A stretch of DNA of 64,000 nt from Anoplopoma fimbria (GCF_027596085.1 NC_072467.1:372005-436004); one strand, 5' to 3'. Shown: positions 1 through 17,300, counted from the stretch's first letter. The notes: generated by a model from the sequence alone, not told the origin. A program made the numbers and translations.

Positions 1-2256
<2,256 letters not shown>

Positions 2257-2360
2257 GCTCAGTGTCCCTCAGTGTGTTCCTGGTCTCCCTCGCAGTGACA
2301 GTGTGTGCTGTTTGGCTGGTGGCTCTTTGTGGCGTCTGTGGTTGGTGCCAACGCAAGCTG
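2257..2360 (+). CDS. syt7: syt7 exon: transmembrane anchor
   Basis: The exon has an AG acceptor at 2255-2256 and a GTGAGT donor at 2361. It enters in phase 1 and leaves in phase 0. It encodes a hydrophobic helix ([20 protein letters not shown]) followed by [11 protein letters not shown], matching the CGLCHWCQRKL of mammalian SYT7. The cysteine cluster at the membrane edge is palmitoylated in mammals. The phase-1 entry means the start codon is in an upstream exon outside the window. Confidence 0.95.
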
Positions 2361-5300
2361 GTGAGTTTAGACACGCACACCACGAACACAAGCTTCATTA
2401 ACAGATACTGTACATGTACTGTAGTCATGGTTGTTAATTCTAACATGCTTTGTCTGCTGTGATTGTACTTGAAAAAGACACTTTGGTGCAGTGGACAAAC
2501 AACAATGTGTTCAAATATAATACACAGTGTTGTTGAACTGAGAATTTTGTGTTCAGATAAAAATAATAATAACTTTATTTATATAGCTCCATTAAAAACC
2601 GAGATATAAAGTGCTTGGACAGACAAAGCAGCAAAAGCAAGGCAATAAAACAACAGACAGCTCAACAGTGATGCCAAACAAGGAAAGACAAACTAAGGTG
2701 AAGAATTATACCCTGATAAAACAGCACAATAGATGAAACAATAAAAAATGATCAATACGATAAAATAAACAAATAAATAAAATAAAATAAATTGAATAAA
2801 ATCATTTTGTAAAATAAAACAATTTTGTAAAATTAAACAAATTTTGTAAGATAAGATAATAATAACAATATGTCACGAAAACGTGTGAAAACTCTTGATA
2901 GACTTGCTGCCCAATGACTTATCCTGACTTTAACCAAAGATTTTTTAACAGAGAGGATGCAGTATACGCTCCAGCAATGTTTTGAAATGGTAAACACTTT
3001 CTAAGTGGACGTACTCATGGCGTGTTCATTTGTTCCCCACATCACCACACCTTGTTTGGAAGTAGTGTGAACGTCATTTTGCTAACATAAGATATTTACA
3101 GAAATTATGGCCATATTCAGCATCATGAACATTTTGCTAGCCACCATATTACTCCAGTAGTCGAAAATAGACAAACCAAACACTGGCCTTTTACATGAAG
3201 GCCGCTGTAGTTCTCCAACACGCTTATGAAACTGCATGCGTTACTGTGAGCCAGAGCGTGCACGCCAGCTGCCGTCTGACTTCCGTTACTTTGGTAAAAT
3301 AGTATTTACTCGTAGGGTTATTTTAATAACGACGTTATCACGATTTTGCACAGCAGCCCTGGTTCCCCCAGTCTTGGAAACAGATGATTAAGCGGAGGGG
3401 TATTCAGTTGCTACAAAAACAACACCACTAGATGCCGCCAAATTCTTCACACTGTACCTTTAACCATCAAAGGTCAAATCGTAACTCCAACCACCAACCA
3501 GGGTTTTGCAACATTCCAGACGGGACGGTAGTGAGGATAGTAACTGCGGTAACCATGAAATATGAAAGTCCGTACTTGAAGAAGAAAAACTTGAGATTAA
3601 ACACCTCGTTGACCACCAGCAAATTCAGATTGTTATAAACCAAACCGCTGGTAAAAAAAAGAAAAGAAGTAAAGAGGTTGCGAGGTTGCGAGGTTAAAAA
3701 TTTAGGAACCACTGATTTAATCTGTAATAATGTATGTACAATATCATTTTTTTTTTTTTATGTAAAGTACATGACTCAAGTACTGTACTGAAGCTCAATT
3801 TTGAGATACTTTACTTAAGTATTTCCATTAAATGCTACCTTATACTTCTAATCCACTACATTTACTTGGCAACCTTAGTTATTCGTTACTTTGCAGATCC
3901 ATTCGAAATATAAATCAGCTAATACCATGTGATGTATTATTATAGATTAAGCTAATCTGCAGCATTCAATTATTGATATTAGGCTCACCTTTACCAGTTG
4001 CCACATTTGAGATGATTCCACAATAATGCATCACTAAATATAATTTAATTAGTTAGTTAATATACATAATTCTGAAATGCGTAATTTTCCCCTTTGGTAT
4101 TGTGCTTCAAAGTTGCACTTGATGATAGTACCTATTTACTTTCCATGTCTGCATGTTGTTGCAAACACTGGCCACAGTTGCATCAGTGTCCACATTACTA
4201 CAACATTGCAGACACAAACTACTTAATCTCTCAGACACACACAGTTCCAACATCAGTAAAGTGTGCTGATACAGCATCAGTACCAGTCCACTCATTGAGG
4301 AGAAACAGAACACAGATTAAGCATACTGACCTCTAATAGAGGGCATGTCATTGTGATTACATGGTATGAAATGTGATTGATTAAAGAGAGGCAACCGGTC
4401 ATTAGGCAGACAGAGCTGTACGGCTAAGTGCCACTCCACTTGACTGATTTCTTTTAGATTTGCATGCCTTTAAAGTTAATTGATTTCGGATTCATCTTGT
4501 GCTTGTACTACCCAGGAACACGGGTCACCTATTTCAAGTTTAATGTTGGCTCAAACTCGTTTCAGCTCACCATTGCACTGCTGTGAAACTTATTGGTCCA
4601 CAGATGGTAGGATCTGGCATTGCAGCAGGCTCTGCACACCACATGCCTCTCTACATTGTGCCATTTGCTTGACTCATTAGAAGGTGACTGTATCTCGATT
4701 ACTTGTCGATGCCGTCATAACGTATATTACCAGGGAGGAAATGGTCTGTGCTGAAATAGCACCCTGGTGCAGCACAGGCTTTGTATTGTTTGCTTCGCTG
4801 GAATGTCGTTTTATATTTGATAGTTCACTTTGAGTAAATGGAGCAGTGAATGACGTGTGTAGGTTGCTGCTGCGGATGGAGGTAGCTCTGCTGACAGAAT
4901 CTCAGAAAGTGCCTTAGGTCCCTTCAGGAGCACGGCTCTAAGTGTAAATGGATCTTATTCCATCCTGTGACTGAGTCTTGCAACAGCAACAGAGCAGGGG
5001 CGGACTGGGATCTGTTGGCTATACGACCCTGTGACAGCCACTATCAACCTCATCCTCACACACAAGATGATGTGCTTCCATCCCAGTGGAGATGCTGCTT
5101 GTGCATGTCTTATTTTATCTTTCCTATCAGTGCATCTTGCACTGGTGGGCCTACTCCACGGTGTGTGTTTATGTGTGTGGTGGTGGGGGGTAAAACAGAG
5201 TGGCATTAAGATGTTAATTAAACCCTTTGTAGTCTTTGGACCACTTACTTTGGGAAAAATGTCAGCCGCCCACTGGTGCGTGAAACCACATTAAACACAG

Positions 5301-8300
5301 CTGCTTAATGTACAAAATAATTAAGTGTGACTGAGATAAACTGCAGCCCTTTCTATGATGATGAATGTGTTATTGATGGTGCACTTCACTTTGACAAAGC
5401 ATAAATACTAGACATGGTGTTGATCATTTTCTCACATTAATATCATCATCCTTAAGGTGTGATGTTTTCTATATGTGACTAACGGCCATGAAGGCGCGGC
5501 AGCTAGACAATCTGTTTGTGTTGTTTGTACAGAAGCTGTCTCCGCTTCCCTCACTTCCCTTGATCTCTTTATCTGTTATTTTCCATGGAAGCACTACAGT
5601 CCCTGAACGCATGATTAGAATGTATATACAGTCTTATTTGCATAAACACGGTTACTTTCAACTGATACCCCTTATTAGAGATGCGTATCTAGTATGCTTT
5701 GATTTTTTTCATTAGGTAAAAAGTGCTCAGTGGTTAATGCTTATTGTACATAAAGCCACCACAAGCCAGGCCACGTCTAAAATGTTCATTTATGATGTTT
5801 CCTGAGTATACTCTTTGACAGTGTCAGCTTTCATAAGAACAAATGTTTGCCTCAAGCTTCACGTGTCAGTTGCGAGTGGGCCCATGCCAGTTTTGGTTAT
5901 GATTCATAGGTTAATAGACAAGACATTTTGGGTGAGTGTTGCTTTCGGTGTTTTAGCTTTGGCAACCAGTGTGATGGGTTTTATTTTAAAAGTCCTCATG
6001 TGCAGTCATCCTGAAGCCGCCCTCCTGCTTGGCTTTCTGTTATCTAAGCCCCCTGGAAAAACTGTGCAATGAATGCTATAGTCCCCTTCTGTTGCCTGCT
6101 CAGTCTGCTTGCTTATTGCTGTTTATAGATGCATCAGCGTGACATTTATAGAATATGTGCTTGGCCGATATTTTTATACGCGACTTCACATTTTTTCCTC
6201 AGGTTTCTCAGCATATATTCTTATGCTTAATGATTTTTTTGTGTTTTCATGTCTGTTTTTATTATAGTTTTTATATTTAGAGGCAAAGTTGGTGACAAAA
6301 ACAACAAAACAAAACTAATGGTCACATGGTTGGTAAGCCGCTGGGGCTCATGTTGTAGGTGTTGGGTGGGATTTTTGGATATCAGAGGTGGTACAGCTAA
6401 CATCTGTTTGAGCAGCAGCGGCTGTTTGGCATTCATAAACCCTTTGCTTACTCCTGTGAGCTCCATGCCGTTTGATCCGTGACATAGTTGTGAGTTGAGT
6501 TGAGATTGGACCTGACCTGATTCAATCCCTGTTGGGCTGGTATCAACAATCTTCAGCATTTTGGGCGCATTAACTGGCTGTTTGGAGTTCACAGTTGTTA
6601 GGAGGATCATAGTAATTATGCCAATCAGAGGCGAGAAAAGATGTGAAAATTAGAGAATGTCAAAGGAGAATTGTCACAACCATTGTGAACGCTATAATAA
6701 GAGCACATTATGTGGATCTAATGCCTTGACCTGTCACATCTGAATGACATATAGTGTTGGTGCTGATATGTACATTTTATGTCGCCGCAACGACACGCTT
6801 CTCGATGTCAGCAAAAACAACACAAGCACACAAATATTTTTAAATAGACTGTTTTGACAGATGCTGAAAGCGAATGATCGCCTGATGATTTAGCAGCGGA
6901 CGACCATTTTAATGGTGTACTCCTCTCTAATTATGGTGTGATGTGGGTAATATTGAGCGAGCATGTAGACTCTTGCTGCCTGCTAATTCACAGCAAACAA
7001 ACACAGCTGGGTGTTGGAAGGCAGTGCACTGCCAACTGAGACAGAGAGAGTGGTAGTTTCACTCTGTCTCCCCTCATGTCTGGATTCTTCAAGAAAAACC
7101 CCTCAGCATCACCCTGGGCAGTCCAACAGTGAGTATTTTCTCACCCATCTGCAGTCACGTAGCATTAAACATCTGGGCCCCGTACAGATGGAGCCTCAAT
7201 GGACCCCCTTCCTCTTTTTTAATGCAGTACATCCATTGGGACGCCTGTACAAAATAACTGAATCAGCAAGTTAACACAGCAATCTTTAGTGGTTCTAAAG
7301 ATATTCTGTAATTACCAAGTGTTTAAAACTCATTAAAGATAGTCTGCACGATCCTAAAGCTCAGCGGATCGGAGTCCACTTTTGTCAACATACTGAAATT
7401 ATTGTTTGAAGCTTCAGTTAAATCTTACTTTGCATAATTTTTTATCAAAACTTGGACACAGGCATTTTAGATCCGACTCCCCTGAGACATCATTAGTCTG
7501 CACCAAAACCATTGCAGTTGAAAAATAAATATTTTTTTACGATATTACAACGCTATGGCTAAGTTTTGATAAAGTTTAGGTTGAAGTTCGAAGTTAGGAA
7601 ACATCATGGTTTGAGTTAAAATTTACAAACAATGGTCTCCAGTGTTTAAGTCCAATGCTTTGTTGACTCATTCGTCCACCGGATCTCCTCCCTTCGCAGA
7701 CATTGTCACGCTTTAACACTGTCAAGCTTTCTTTCTTTCTTTGCTCCCGTCATATTGACTACGCCCTTATGGCTTTGTAACTTGAACACTAACATGCATA
7801 GTTTTGGGGCACTAGCTGAAACGACTGATGTTTGTGCAACATAAATGTTAAAACTTAAGTATTTTAAAGGCACAATCCATATACATTGGCTTCAAAATTT
7901 AATCAGACCCCCTTCACTTTTTGCACTCTTTATTGTGTTGTAGATGTACATTTAAATTAATAAAATTGCAATTTTTCATTATCAGTTGACACTCACTAAC
8001 TTGTAAAGACAAAGTTAATTTTTGTTTTTTATTTTTTCCCAAATTTATAAGAAATCAAAAACGTAAACTTCACATTTACATGAGTATTCAGCCCCTTAAT
8101 TCAGTACTTTGTAGAGGCCTCTTTGGCATCAATTACAGCTTAAAGTCTTCTTGGGTTAGTCTCTACAAGCTTTGCACACCTGGATTTGGGGAGTTTATCC
8201 CATTCTTCCTGTCACATTGTCTCAAGATCCTTCAGATTGGATGGGAAGCGTCTGTGAACGGCCATCTTCAGCTTTATGCATGGATGGCATGTATTGTTAA

Positions 8301-11300
8301 AGTCTGTGCTTTGGCCAGTCAGAGAGTTGTCTTAAAGTCACTCCAGCGCCGTCTTGGCTGTATGCATTGGGGCCATTGTAGCCCCAGTCTGAAGTTGTGT
8401 GCTCTCCGGAGCAGGTTTTCTTCAAGTAACCTTTCTGTATTTCTGCTGCTGTCATCCTTCCCTCAAACCTGACCAGTCTCCATGTCTCTGCTGCTAAGAA
8501 GCACCCTCGTCATTGATGGTATTAGCAGTACCTGGGGTTGGCCAGATACAATTCTTGAGTTCAAAACTTAAACATTAGTTAGGTTGGGACCGAAGGGTGA
8601 AGTTAACTCTAATGTTCAAGTTTTGAATTCACGTTGAGTCTCGTGATTTGTGTCATAATTGGTTATTCATATCAGTTGGAGCTATTTTGAACTCGTGGCT
8701 CAGAGCCAAACAGCACTGAACGCTGTGATCGTGTGAAACCATTTGTCGCTTAACAAAAAGACGGCTGGTTTAAATTAGACTTAAGTATTTTCAAGGGCAT
8801 TTGAGTAGAGGATGATGAGGGGAAATTGCTCACTCTTCCATTGGTATGCTTTAACCCTCTGTGGGGGATTGAGCTGATTTTCTTTAATGTATCTTGTCTT
8901 TAGAGCTGGTTAGCTTTGTTATGTTCATCACTGTGGATCCCTGCAGCCTCCACCACTCCCTTGAAAATAGAAGAAGAGTGTTTGTTATCCACTCTTGTGA
9001 ATGAGCTGGAGGAGATGGTTTTGAGGCTGTGTAATTCTTTGTGTGTGTATGGAAATGAGTATCTTGGGACTCAATGCCCATCAATTTCATGTTTCCACAT
9101 CCAATCCACTGGGGACTTCCTGTCACTCATTGTTTCTCTCAGTTCATTTTTCGCACCTGTCCTCCCTCCCATCTCTTTGTCTCACATAGCGTCCTGCACT
9201 GTCCTTGTTTTTCTCTCCTTCTGACTGCCTGTTTTTTTGTTTTTTTTATTTGGTTTCTATTTTCAGCTCTCACCCCTCTTTCTGTACTGGACTCTTGCTC
9301 GTTCTCTGTGTCTTCCCACCTTCTTGAAATTTTTACGATAGCATTAAATGATACATGAGTTTCTTTTGATAGCTTGTCCTCGCCTGACAGAGATTCAGAC
9401 AGTGTTGCCTCCCCAGAAAATGGCGTATGAGAGTACAGTATTTATTGTGATCTGCTTATGTGAATTTTTTTTTTTTCGTATGGGGAAGAGTTTCCCTCCT
9501 GGGTATGCAGATGTTTTTAGGCTTTAATAGTTGGCTGTATGCATCTTTGTGTTCCCAAAATGGTGTATAAAACTATAAAGTTATGTAATGTATTTCCCCA
9601 GCATGTCAAGCCAGCGATAACAGCTATTAAATGCCTAAAGCCATCACTTAAAGATCATGTTCTTTATATTGTGGGCTGAGAACATGTTATATGTTTAATA
9701 TAGTCTTCCATATCTATGATAGTTTATAAAGAGACCATTAATCCAGAAGTTAGTTTTTAAATTACAAACACACCTCTTGAATGGAGTTGTTTAATGTTTT
9801 GTTCCTGTCAGATCAGTGTTTATTCATCTGTTGACCTTTCTATTTCAGGTTTGGTGTCAATTATACAATAGATGAGCGGTTTTGTTTCATTGTGTGTGAA
9901 AGATATAATTTTTGCTCAGTATAGTGCCATTGTGGGCTTAATCATTTTTGCCCAGCAGCGCTATTGTCAACTCTGGCTTTGTAACAGGTCCAAACATATC
10001 CAAAGCCACAATATCCAAGGTGTGGGCTGTTGTTTGACATGATATCTGTGTTATTATGAAATTATGGAGTTTATGTCAGTCTTCATGTAAGGAACTGAGG
10101 ATCAGTACATAAACTGTGGCACACTACGCATTTCCATATACGTCCGCTATTTATGCCCATCCCATACATAGATCTCAGAGTCAACTCAGTCAATAACTTT
10201 GGCTGATTGCAGCTCATAGTTTTTCCCCATATGTAATGCTTTATTGCATCCGTTTTTGATTGTTAGCCTGGTTAGCCTGGTTCCAGACCTTGGAATCTCT
10301 GATTTGTTGAGCAGTTCAAAGGTCTGATGTTGCGCTGACTTCCCCGGTTGGAGATACAATTGACAGAATGGGAATGGCATCTTCCTGTATAGCTAGCTAG
10401 TAACATTCATAATAAATAGTGACAAAGAGGATTAGAGTGGTGTGGTGTAAAAGTCTACTTACAGGAATAAGAACTCTTGAATCAATAATTTTCTTTTATC
10501 AGTATGGATTTTTTTTTTAATTTGGCTATCCTTCCACCTCCCAGCTTAAAATAACAATAGCAGGACAGATGCGTCACTTACTACTGCAAAGTGAAACAAA
10601 ATAACACCACCTGCCCAACAAGAAATTAGGTGACATAAATACTATTTACTTAAATGATAAAAAAGTAACAAAATGGCAATTAAGTCTGATTATCAGGCTA
10701 TTGTTGGCTTGCCAAACTAATGCCATGCATTGGCTATGCCATGTTGCACTTCCCAGTGGGCATTACGAATGACATGCATGGATGAAGAAAGTTGACACAA
10801 GCAGAGAGAGAAAAGAGACGTAGACAAATTGAATGATTCATATTGTATTTTGAAATAAGCAAACCAGAGCCCGACACTTTTCATGACAAACCATTTTGTT
10901 ACGGTGTCGCTGGGTCTTTGGGAATGTAGCAAAACTCCAGTGAGGTCTGGTTAGGCTTATTACGAAGACTCATTACAAGAATAAAGTAGAAGCACGGAGG
11001 TTACATAGTTCATGATATCCAGTCTCAAGCTCCATGCTCAATCCCCCAACAAGCCAGCCCACCACAGGAAATTACGCTTTCAAGTTAAGATCCAATTGTC
11101 CAAGCCAAGCCATGGTGGCAGCTCAGTGTGTTTTCCTCCTACTCATTTTCTGGGCCGGAGCATCCTCGCCTATCCTTGATGTGTATCAGAGCATCACTTT
11201 CAGGGAGGCAGGTGTGGTATTTGGGGGGCAGGGCAGCTTTAGACTGATCCCCTACCTACCCCACTTGTAGCAAAGTGTCAATAGAGATTACTTGCATTGT

Positions 11301-14300
11301 GACATGTGTGAAACACCTTTAACTGTAATGAGCTTTTCCAGTAGAATGCACCCAGCAGACCTTGCTTTTCGAAGCCTTCAAATTGCCATTATTTCCATGG
11401 TTACAGCAGGTCATGCTCTAGCTATTTGAAATCAGGCTGGTGCAAGACTTTCTAGAGGCTTCTCTCCAGTACCCAGCGGATTACCTTAAAGAGGCAATTG
11501 CCATGTAAATTTCAGGGCGGTGCGAATGATAATCATAGTCAGAAATGGCTCTCCACAGCAGATTTGATTTGACTTTGATGAGTGTAATCAGGAGACCATC
11601 AGGTAAAGGACTGATGGCACAGTGTTTCTGAGATAATGGAGGAGGCATTTACACTTGATATTAGTAAAACAAAAAACAGAGCTTGAAAGGACAAATCTTA
11701 GCTAACCTTTTGTCTCTCTGCTCTCTCTGTCATCTCCTCCCTCTGCTTGGCTCAAGGGGAAGAGGAATAAGCCAGGAGTGGAAACAGCAGACACTCCAGA
11801 CTCAGCACGTGGGCGAGGGGAGAAGAAAGCCATCAAGTAAGTGCCTGGTAACTGGTTGGGGTAGAATAATCTGGTGATAATGAACTCCGGTTGGTTCAGC
11901 TTTGAGCGCTGTGACGTACACCACACAAACAAGGCAGAAAATGAGGCCTGGTGTTTTATCTCCAAGAGCACAATCTCTGCAAGAGTATGTCCGGGTAGAC
12001 TTTAAATGAGAGGTTAGTGATTTAATCAGTATAGATTAAATCTGCATTATCTTACCTGTGAAGCTTTTGGCTGGATGAGCCTTGCTCCTGCACTTATCTT
12101 ATGGGTTGTAAGATAGGTCTCCCTTAAGTGCAGGCCTTTAGCCACGCCTCCGCATTGCTTGACATGGTGCAGGTTTAAGTAAACGGAGAGGGGCTTGTAA
12201 GCGCTCTTTGTGAAATCGTTGAGTATAAATGTTTGGGTGGATTTTGATTTAACATTTCTTACAGGGCTCAAACTAAGATTAAGGTATTTTCTGTTCGTGA
12301 TGAAACAAGACTAGAGGTCAGCACCAGGAAATGTCAGCTTTTGAATGCTAAGTACAATACTGTATTCCACAAAATGCCTCTATTAACCTGCTCATCACCA
12401 CTTCTCCTCTATAGCCTGCTGCTGTCTCTTTAATTTTTGAATGTCTTGTGTTTACTTTTTTTTCTTCTGGTTTTAAGCACTAAAGATGGACTGACTATGT
12501 GAATGTATTCTGACTTGAGTCCCTCGGTCTCTTTAATTTTTATTGCATTTTCTTTCTCACTGGCTCCAGCAGCATTGGTGTGCTCCGTCGGCCATTTCAG
12601 CTTCAAACTCCTTCTCTTTGTGCACTACCTTTTCTCTCCTGCTCTGTCCCTGTGCTAAAGCTCTGACCACTGCTGTGTGACATGTATGACATCAGTGATT
12701 CTGCTCACCTTTTCCTCCTCTACTTTGACTGTCCGCGATTTATCTCTCTGCCTTGTGTCTCATGCGTTTCATGCGTTCTCGCCGCTCACGCCGAGGACGG
12801 GGGCCTGACTTCTTGATGTTTACTCAAATGTGTTCCATCAGTGGTGCCGTGCTAGATGAACAGAAAGTAATCACATGCTGTATGTATTCATCAGGTTATG
12901 ACCTCCTCTTTTCTTGCTTCTCCTTCTCTTTCTCACTGTGTCTTTGCTACAGCACATTGCTTTATGAAAAGCTTTTGTGAATGCCTTTTCCCCCCAGGCT
13001 GCCCCGTTTTTTTATTTTTAAATTCACAACTGTGGTGATTTGTCAACTTCAGGTGGAAAAATAGACAATAATCTGGGCCTGTTTTGTTTCAAACTCCCAT
13101 TCAGTGCAGCTGTGACAGCATTCCATAAACCAAGCCAACGCATCAAAGCAGGAGCGCCTGTTGCAGATGGTTGGTTGGTGCCAAAGGCTGTCCATAGATG
13201 TATTGCTCTGACCTGTCTCTCTCTTTGGCCACAGTGATCTAGACAGAGACTTTTGGAATAACAATGACAGCAGCACAGTGCAGCAGAGGTGGAGCTCCTA
13301 TCCGCCCAAGGAGTTCGTACTAAACATTTCTCCCTATGCCCCATATGGAGATCCACGCCTCACACTCAAGTGAGTCTTGGTCCAAGGTTGGTAAGAGACT
13401 TCCTCCTGAGCAGGGCTGTAACGAGGCAGGGGCCGTGCCACTCTCCCCTTTCCCTTCCCTATTTCCTTTCCTTTAGTCCCTTCCTTGCATTGCCTATCCT
13501 CTCCCCTCCTCCTGCAGTCACCACCATTAGCCACTCATCAAATTGAACTATTAGATGTGGATGTTATATGCCAAAGGCTGGATGTTATATTGCCGGACAG
13601 CTTATAAAACCCACCTATTTTCATAATCTCAATTATCAACATTTTCTTATGAGTAACCAGGGATATTTAGCCAAAGGCCCTTTGGAAAAAGCCCATTCTG
13701 TAAATGTCACAGTGTTGCAATATACACAAACTGCACATTTCTAGACGTATTATTGTTGTATAATGTGATTTCCATCAACAATAGTAATAACGGCAACAAT
13801 AACAACACAGCCAATGCTAGAACACCGGAGGGCACGAATGGTTACTAATGATTAGTCATAATCTTCTTGGAAAAATGTGAGTGCAGGAAATGTGACACAG
13901 GCACATTACAGCATCCCTGCGACAGCCATTCCACCATTACTGTAGCGTCAAAACAGCACAGCCCTGCAACCTCCGCGGGCTGATTTCTGCCACGACTTCT
14001 CACATCCCGTCACCTTCTAATGAACAGAGAGGCGCATGTTCAGATGCCCCCCCACTCCCTACAGCCCTGCCGGTCCCACTAACTCCTGAACTCTAACCTC
14101 TCGCCTCTTTCCCATGGGGCTGTAACTATGGAGACGGACAACCCTCGTAGCTTTCCTCTCGAAAAAGACGTGTATACTTTAACCCACCTTATCTGTAATC
14201 TGTGCATCTCCCTGTCTTTTGTTTGTGTGAACTGAAACTATTGTTGTTGTTGTTGTTGTTGTGGAGGGTTGACCGTTGAACCAGGTTGCAGTTTTGTGCC

Positions 14301-17300
14301 AGTGTTCACCTGTGGTTAACATTCATCTGTGGCTTCTCTCTGATCCCCATCAACCTAATATCTGATGGGTACTGCACCAACATTGTAGCACTTCAACTGT
14401 GTCTACTGTCTTTCATATGGGGAGATAGGGTAACAGTGTTTTTACTTGATGCAATAAAAGTCATTTTTTCACTCACTAGGCACTTGAATCCAATAAAGCA
14501 GTAGCAAGGTCATACCTATCTCCCTCTGGGCACGGAAAAGGCTCTAAGCTTAGACATCCTGCTACCAGGCTTCTGTCTGATAAACTTTCTAATAACTGGT
14601 CATCTTTAATAGACCTAGCTGTTGAGGACTGTGTGTCAAATTGCCTGCAGAAAGGAGGCAGCGGTGTACTCATGAACGCGGTGGATATATGGATTGCTGT
14701 CTGAAAACTCTGCTGAAGATGATGGCTGCTGATCTCAGAAAACCAGCTTTAGACCTTAGTGCTCGTTTTTGAGAAGTTCATTATTTTATTTTTTTTAAAT
14801 CCTCAAGGTTGTTATTTATTGTCCATGAAGCTGTTTTTCAGCAGGCCCTGTCTTTCCAGCAGTAGAATATAAATGAACTTTTCACTGCAGTAAGGGTAAA
14901 AGAGCTGTTTTTTTCTGCAGTGAATGTGAGCCAGTAAAAATTCTGATATTCACTTAGAATAAGAAAATCATAAAAAATACATTTTAAATAGAAGACACGG
15001 CGGCGGCCTCCTGACTTCAACCAATAATATGCTACTAAAGCCAACAGACAACTGGGAATTATTTCCAGTTATAGATTCTCTCTAGATCAGCAGCTTTCCA
15101 TCTCTGTAATGACACTGCGCCTCATTTATCAAACAGGTTACCTACCTTGCACAATCAGTCTCCATGTTTAAGGATTTATTGGATTGGCGGTTCAATACGA
15201 TCATTTCTCAATATTGAATTAGTTATATATTTGTTGTCAGCAACGGGCGTGACATAATCTTAAAGTCACGGTGAATCGACATAACCGTTTTTTAGAATTT
15301 ATGCATCAAGTATATCATACTTAATGTGATCAAACTGACAGCTTGGGGATGAAATACGACTTTCTGACTATATTTCTTTTATAAATCAATTCTGCTGTCA
15401 GTGAAGTTCAGTCAGAATTATTTATGTGTTCCTGCCTTTAATAAAGCTTAAAGACGTTCACCTTGTGCTGGATAAATGAGGCCCACGTCTCTTGTGTTGA
15501 CCGTTGCTTCAGCTGTCGTTCCATGCTGTTGTTGTGATTGATGACTTATCCACATGCTCTGTCAGGTCAGTTGGTCAGAATTGAATGTGAAAGGTGACCT
15601 TCAAAGTGACATGATGCAAGTGTAGCACCCCCCCGACCACATGCTTACACACCAGACGACAGCGTCTCCTGTGCCTCATATTTTGCGTCTCCTAGAGCAG
15701 GAGCACCATGCATATTAATGAAATGTAGTCATGTCACCAGAGGGCACTACTGTGCTTTAGTTTTGATCATCACAGCTTTTAGAGCAGATGTGACATTTTA
15801 AACCTAAAAACCAGATTTGAGAGGAAATCTGCAGTTGGCAAGTTCTCTAAAGATTGAACACTGATTCATTTCTGTACCAGTCTAGGAGGTTGATATAATT
15901 AGATTGCCCTCTTATATCCTTCCTACTGTGTGGTGCAGGTATTTCACTACTTCCTGTTTACCGTTATTGATGCTAAGTGGTGATCAGATGACAAGCAAAT
16001 CTTTAGAAAATAGAATATTACACATTGAAATCTAAGTGTAATTGGTGTTCTACCTGAACAAATGCACTTGTATTTAACAGAACATTGCTTTGGATGACTT
16101 TCCAAATTACTCGATTATTTGCTCATGAGGCACTTGAGTTCAAGCCATCCTCCAGTTGCTCTAAGTTGTTACTATTGGATTGCCTTGTATAGCAGCACAT
16201 CTCAGGCCCCAACTGCCTAAATGAAGGAGAGAATGAGACTTAAGTAACCAGCGTCCACACACTGTTGCCACTAGTGAATGCTGGCAGCTGTAGTATTGGT
16301 CCTCCAGGCCCAAAGGAGTGACTTCTTGCTGGTTTTCCATCCTCCACAGGCTCCCTTGTAAATTCTCCTCTTCCTCCTCCTCTTCCTCCCTGCTCTCCTC
16401 TCCCCCATCCCTCCCTTTCTCCACACTGGACTGCACACACACCTTTTTCCTCCTCCTCCTGCCTCTTACTTGGCCTGGAAAACTAGACCTGCCCCCTCAC
16501 ACACTCTACTGAACTGTCTCACCTCCTTAGCCATGTGGTTACTCAATCTATTTTCCTGTGTGTGTATGTGTGGTGTTTGCTCGACTTTCTCACGCTCTTT
16601 GGTCTTTTTCTCCTCTGCCTGTCGTTATTCTCCCCCCTCTATACCTTCTGTCGGCTGTGGGACCTCGGCACCCTGTCTCTCTCTCTTAGTGGGGCAGTGT
16701 CAGGGGGTCAGAAGGGGGCAGCAACTGGGCAGGGGGATGATGGGGGGTCCTTATCGCAGTGACAGCGTGAAGAGCATGGTGACAGAGGGAGTGAAGGCCG
16801 GGAGGTGGCAGACCGTCCAGGGCCACATGCAGTCCGGAGGATTGAGACCCAGCGAGTGAGTTCAGAACCTGGGGAAGAACAAAAAGCAAACATTTCACTG
16901 TGCAGCAGAATTAACACATTATAACAATGCAAATGTTATTCTTGTAAGTTTTTACCTGAGGAGCAGCAGCAGCAGCAGCTATGGTTATATGAATGAATCA
17001 GTTCTGTGTAGACACAAGGAGAGTTAGGTCAAGTTCAGCGGGGAGGAAAGTGCAGCTCAGGTGTCAATGTGAACGTGTTGGCACAGATCAGAGTGTGAGC
17101 ACACGGGGAATGTGAACTCTCGTCATCACCAGAAGATAACAATAGTCGCCCGAGCTGAATCACACTGACTCAACCCTTCAGCGGACACAGTCGGCCGCCC
17201 AGCTGCACAATAAAGCCCTGTGTATGAATCTGCAGGAGGATATGATTTATTTATGTGAAGAACTGCACTGCCTGCAAGGGTACTTTCAAAATACAGAAAC

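Larger units (their letters stand above)
2361..11756 (+). other. syt7 intron, 9.4 kb
   Basis: Between the membrane exon and the juxtamembrane exon. Holds the repeats at 2566-2780 and 3760-4065, the Tc1 remnant, and the hairpin at 8557-8630. I see no further coding sequence; conserved noncoding elements cannot be judged by eye. Confidence 0.75.
13370..16689 (+). other. syt7 intron, 3.3 kb
   Basis: Holds a (GTT)7 repeat and the TIR MITE at 15117-15485. The last 330 bp are strongly pyrimidine-rich, leading to the acceptor cluster at 16687-16732. Confidence 0.75.

Noticed and set aside
6227..6610. 127-codon - strand frame in a syt7 intron
   Set aside because: No recognisable domain, no splice or promoter context, and within chance length for 64 kb.
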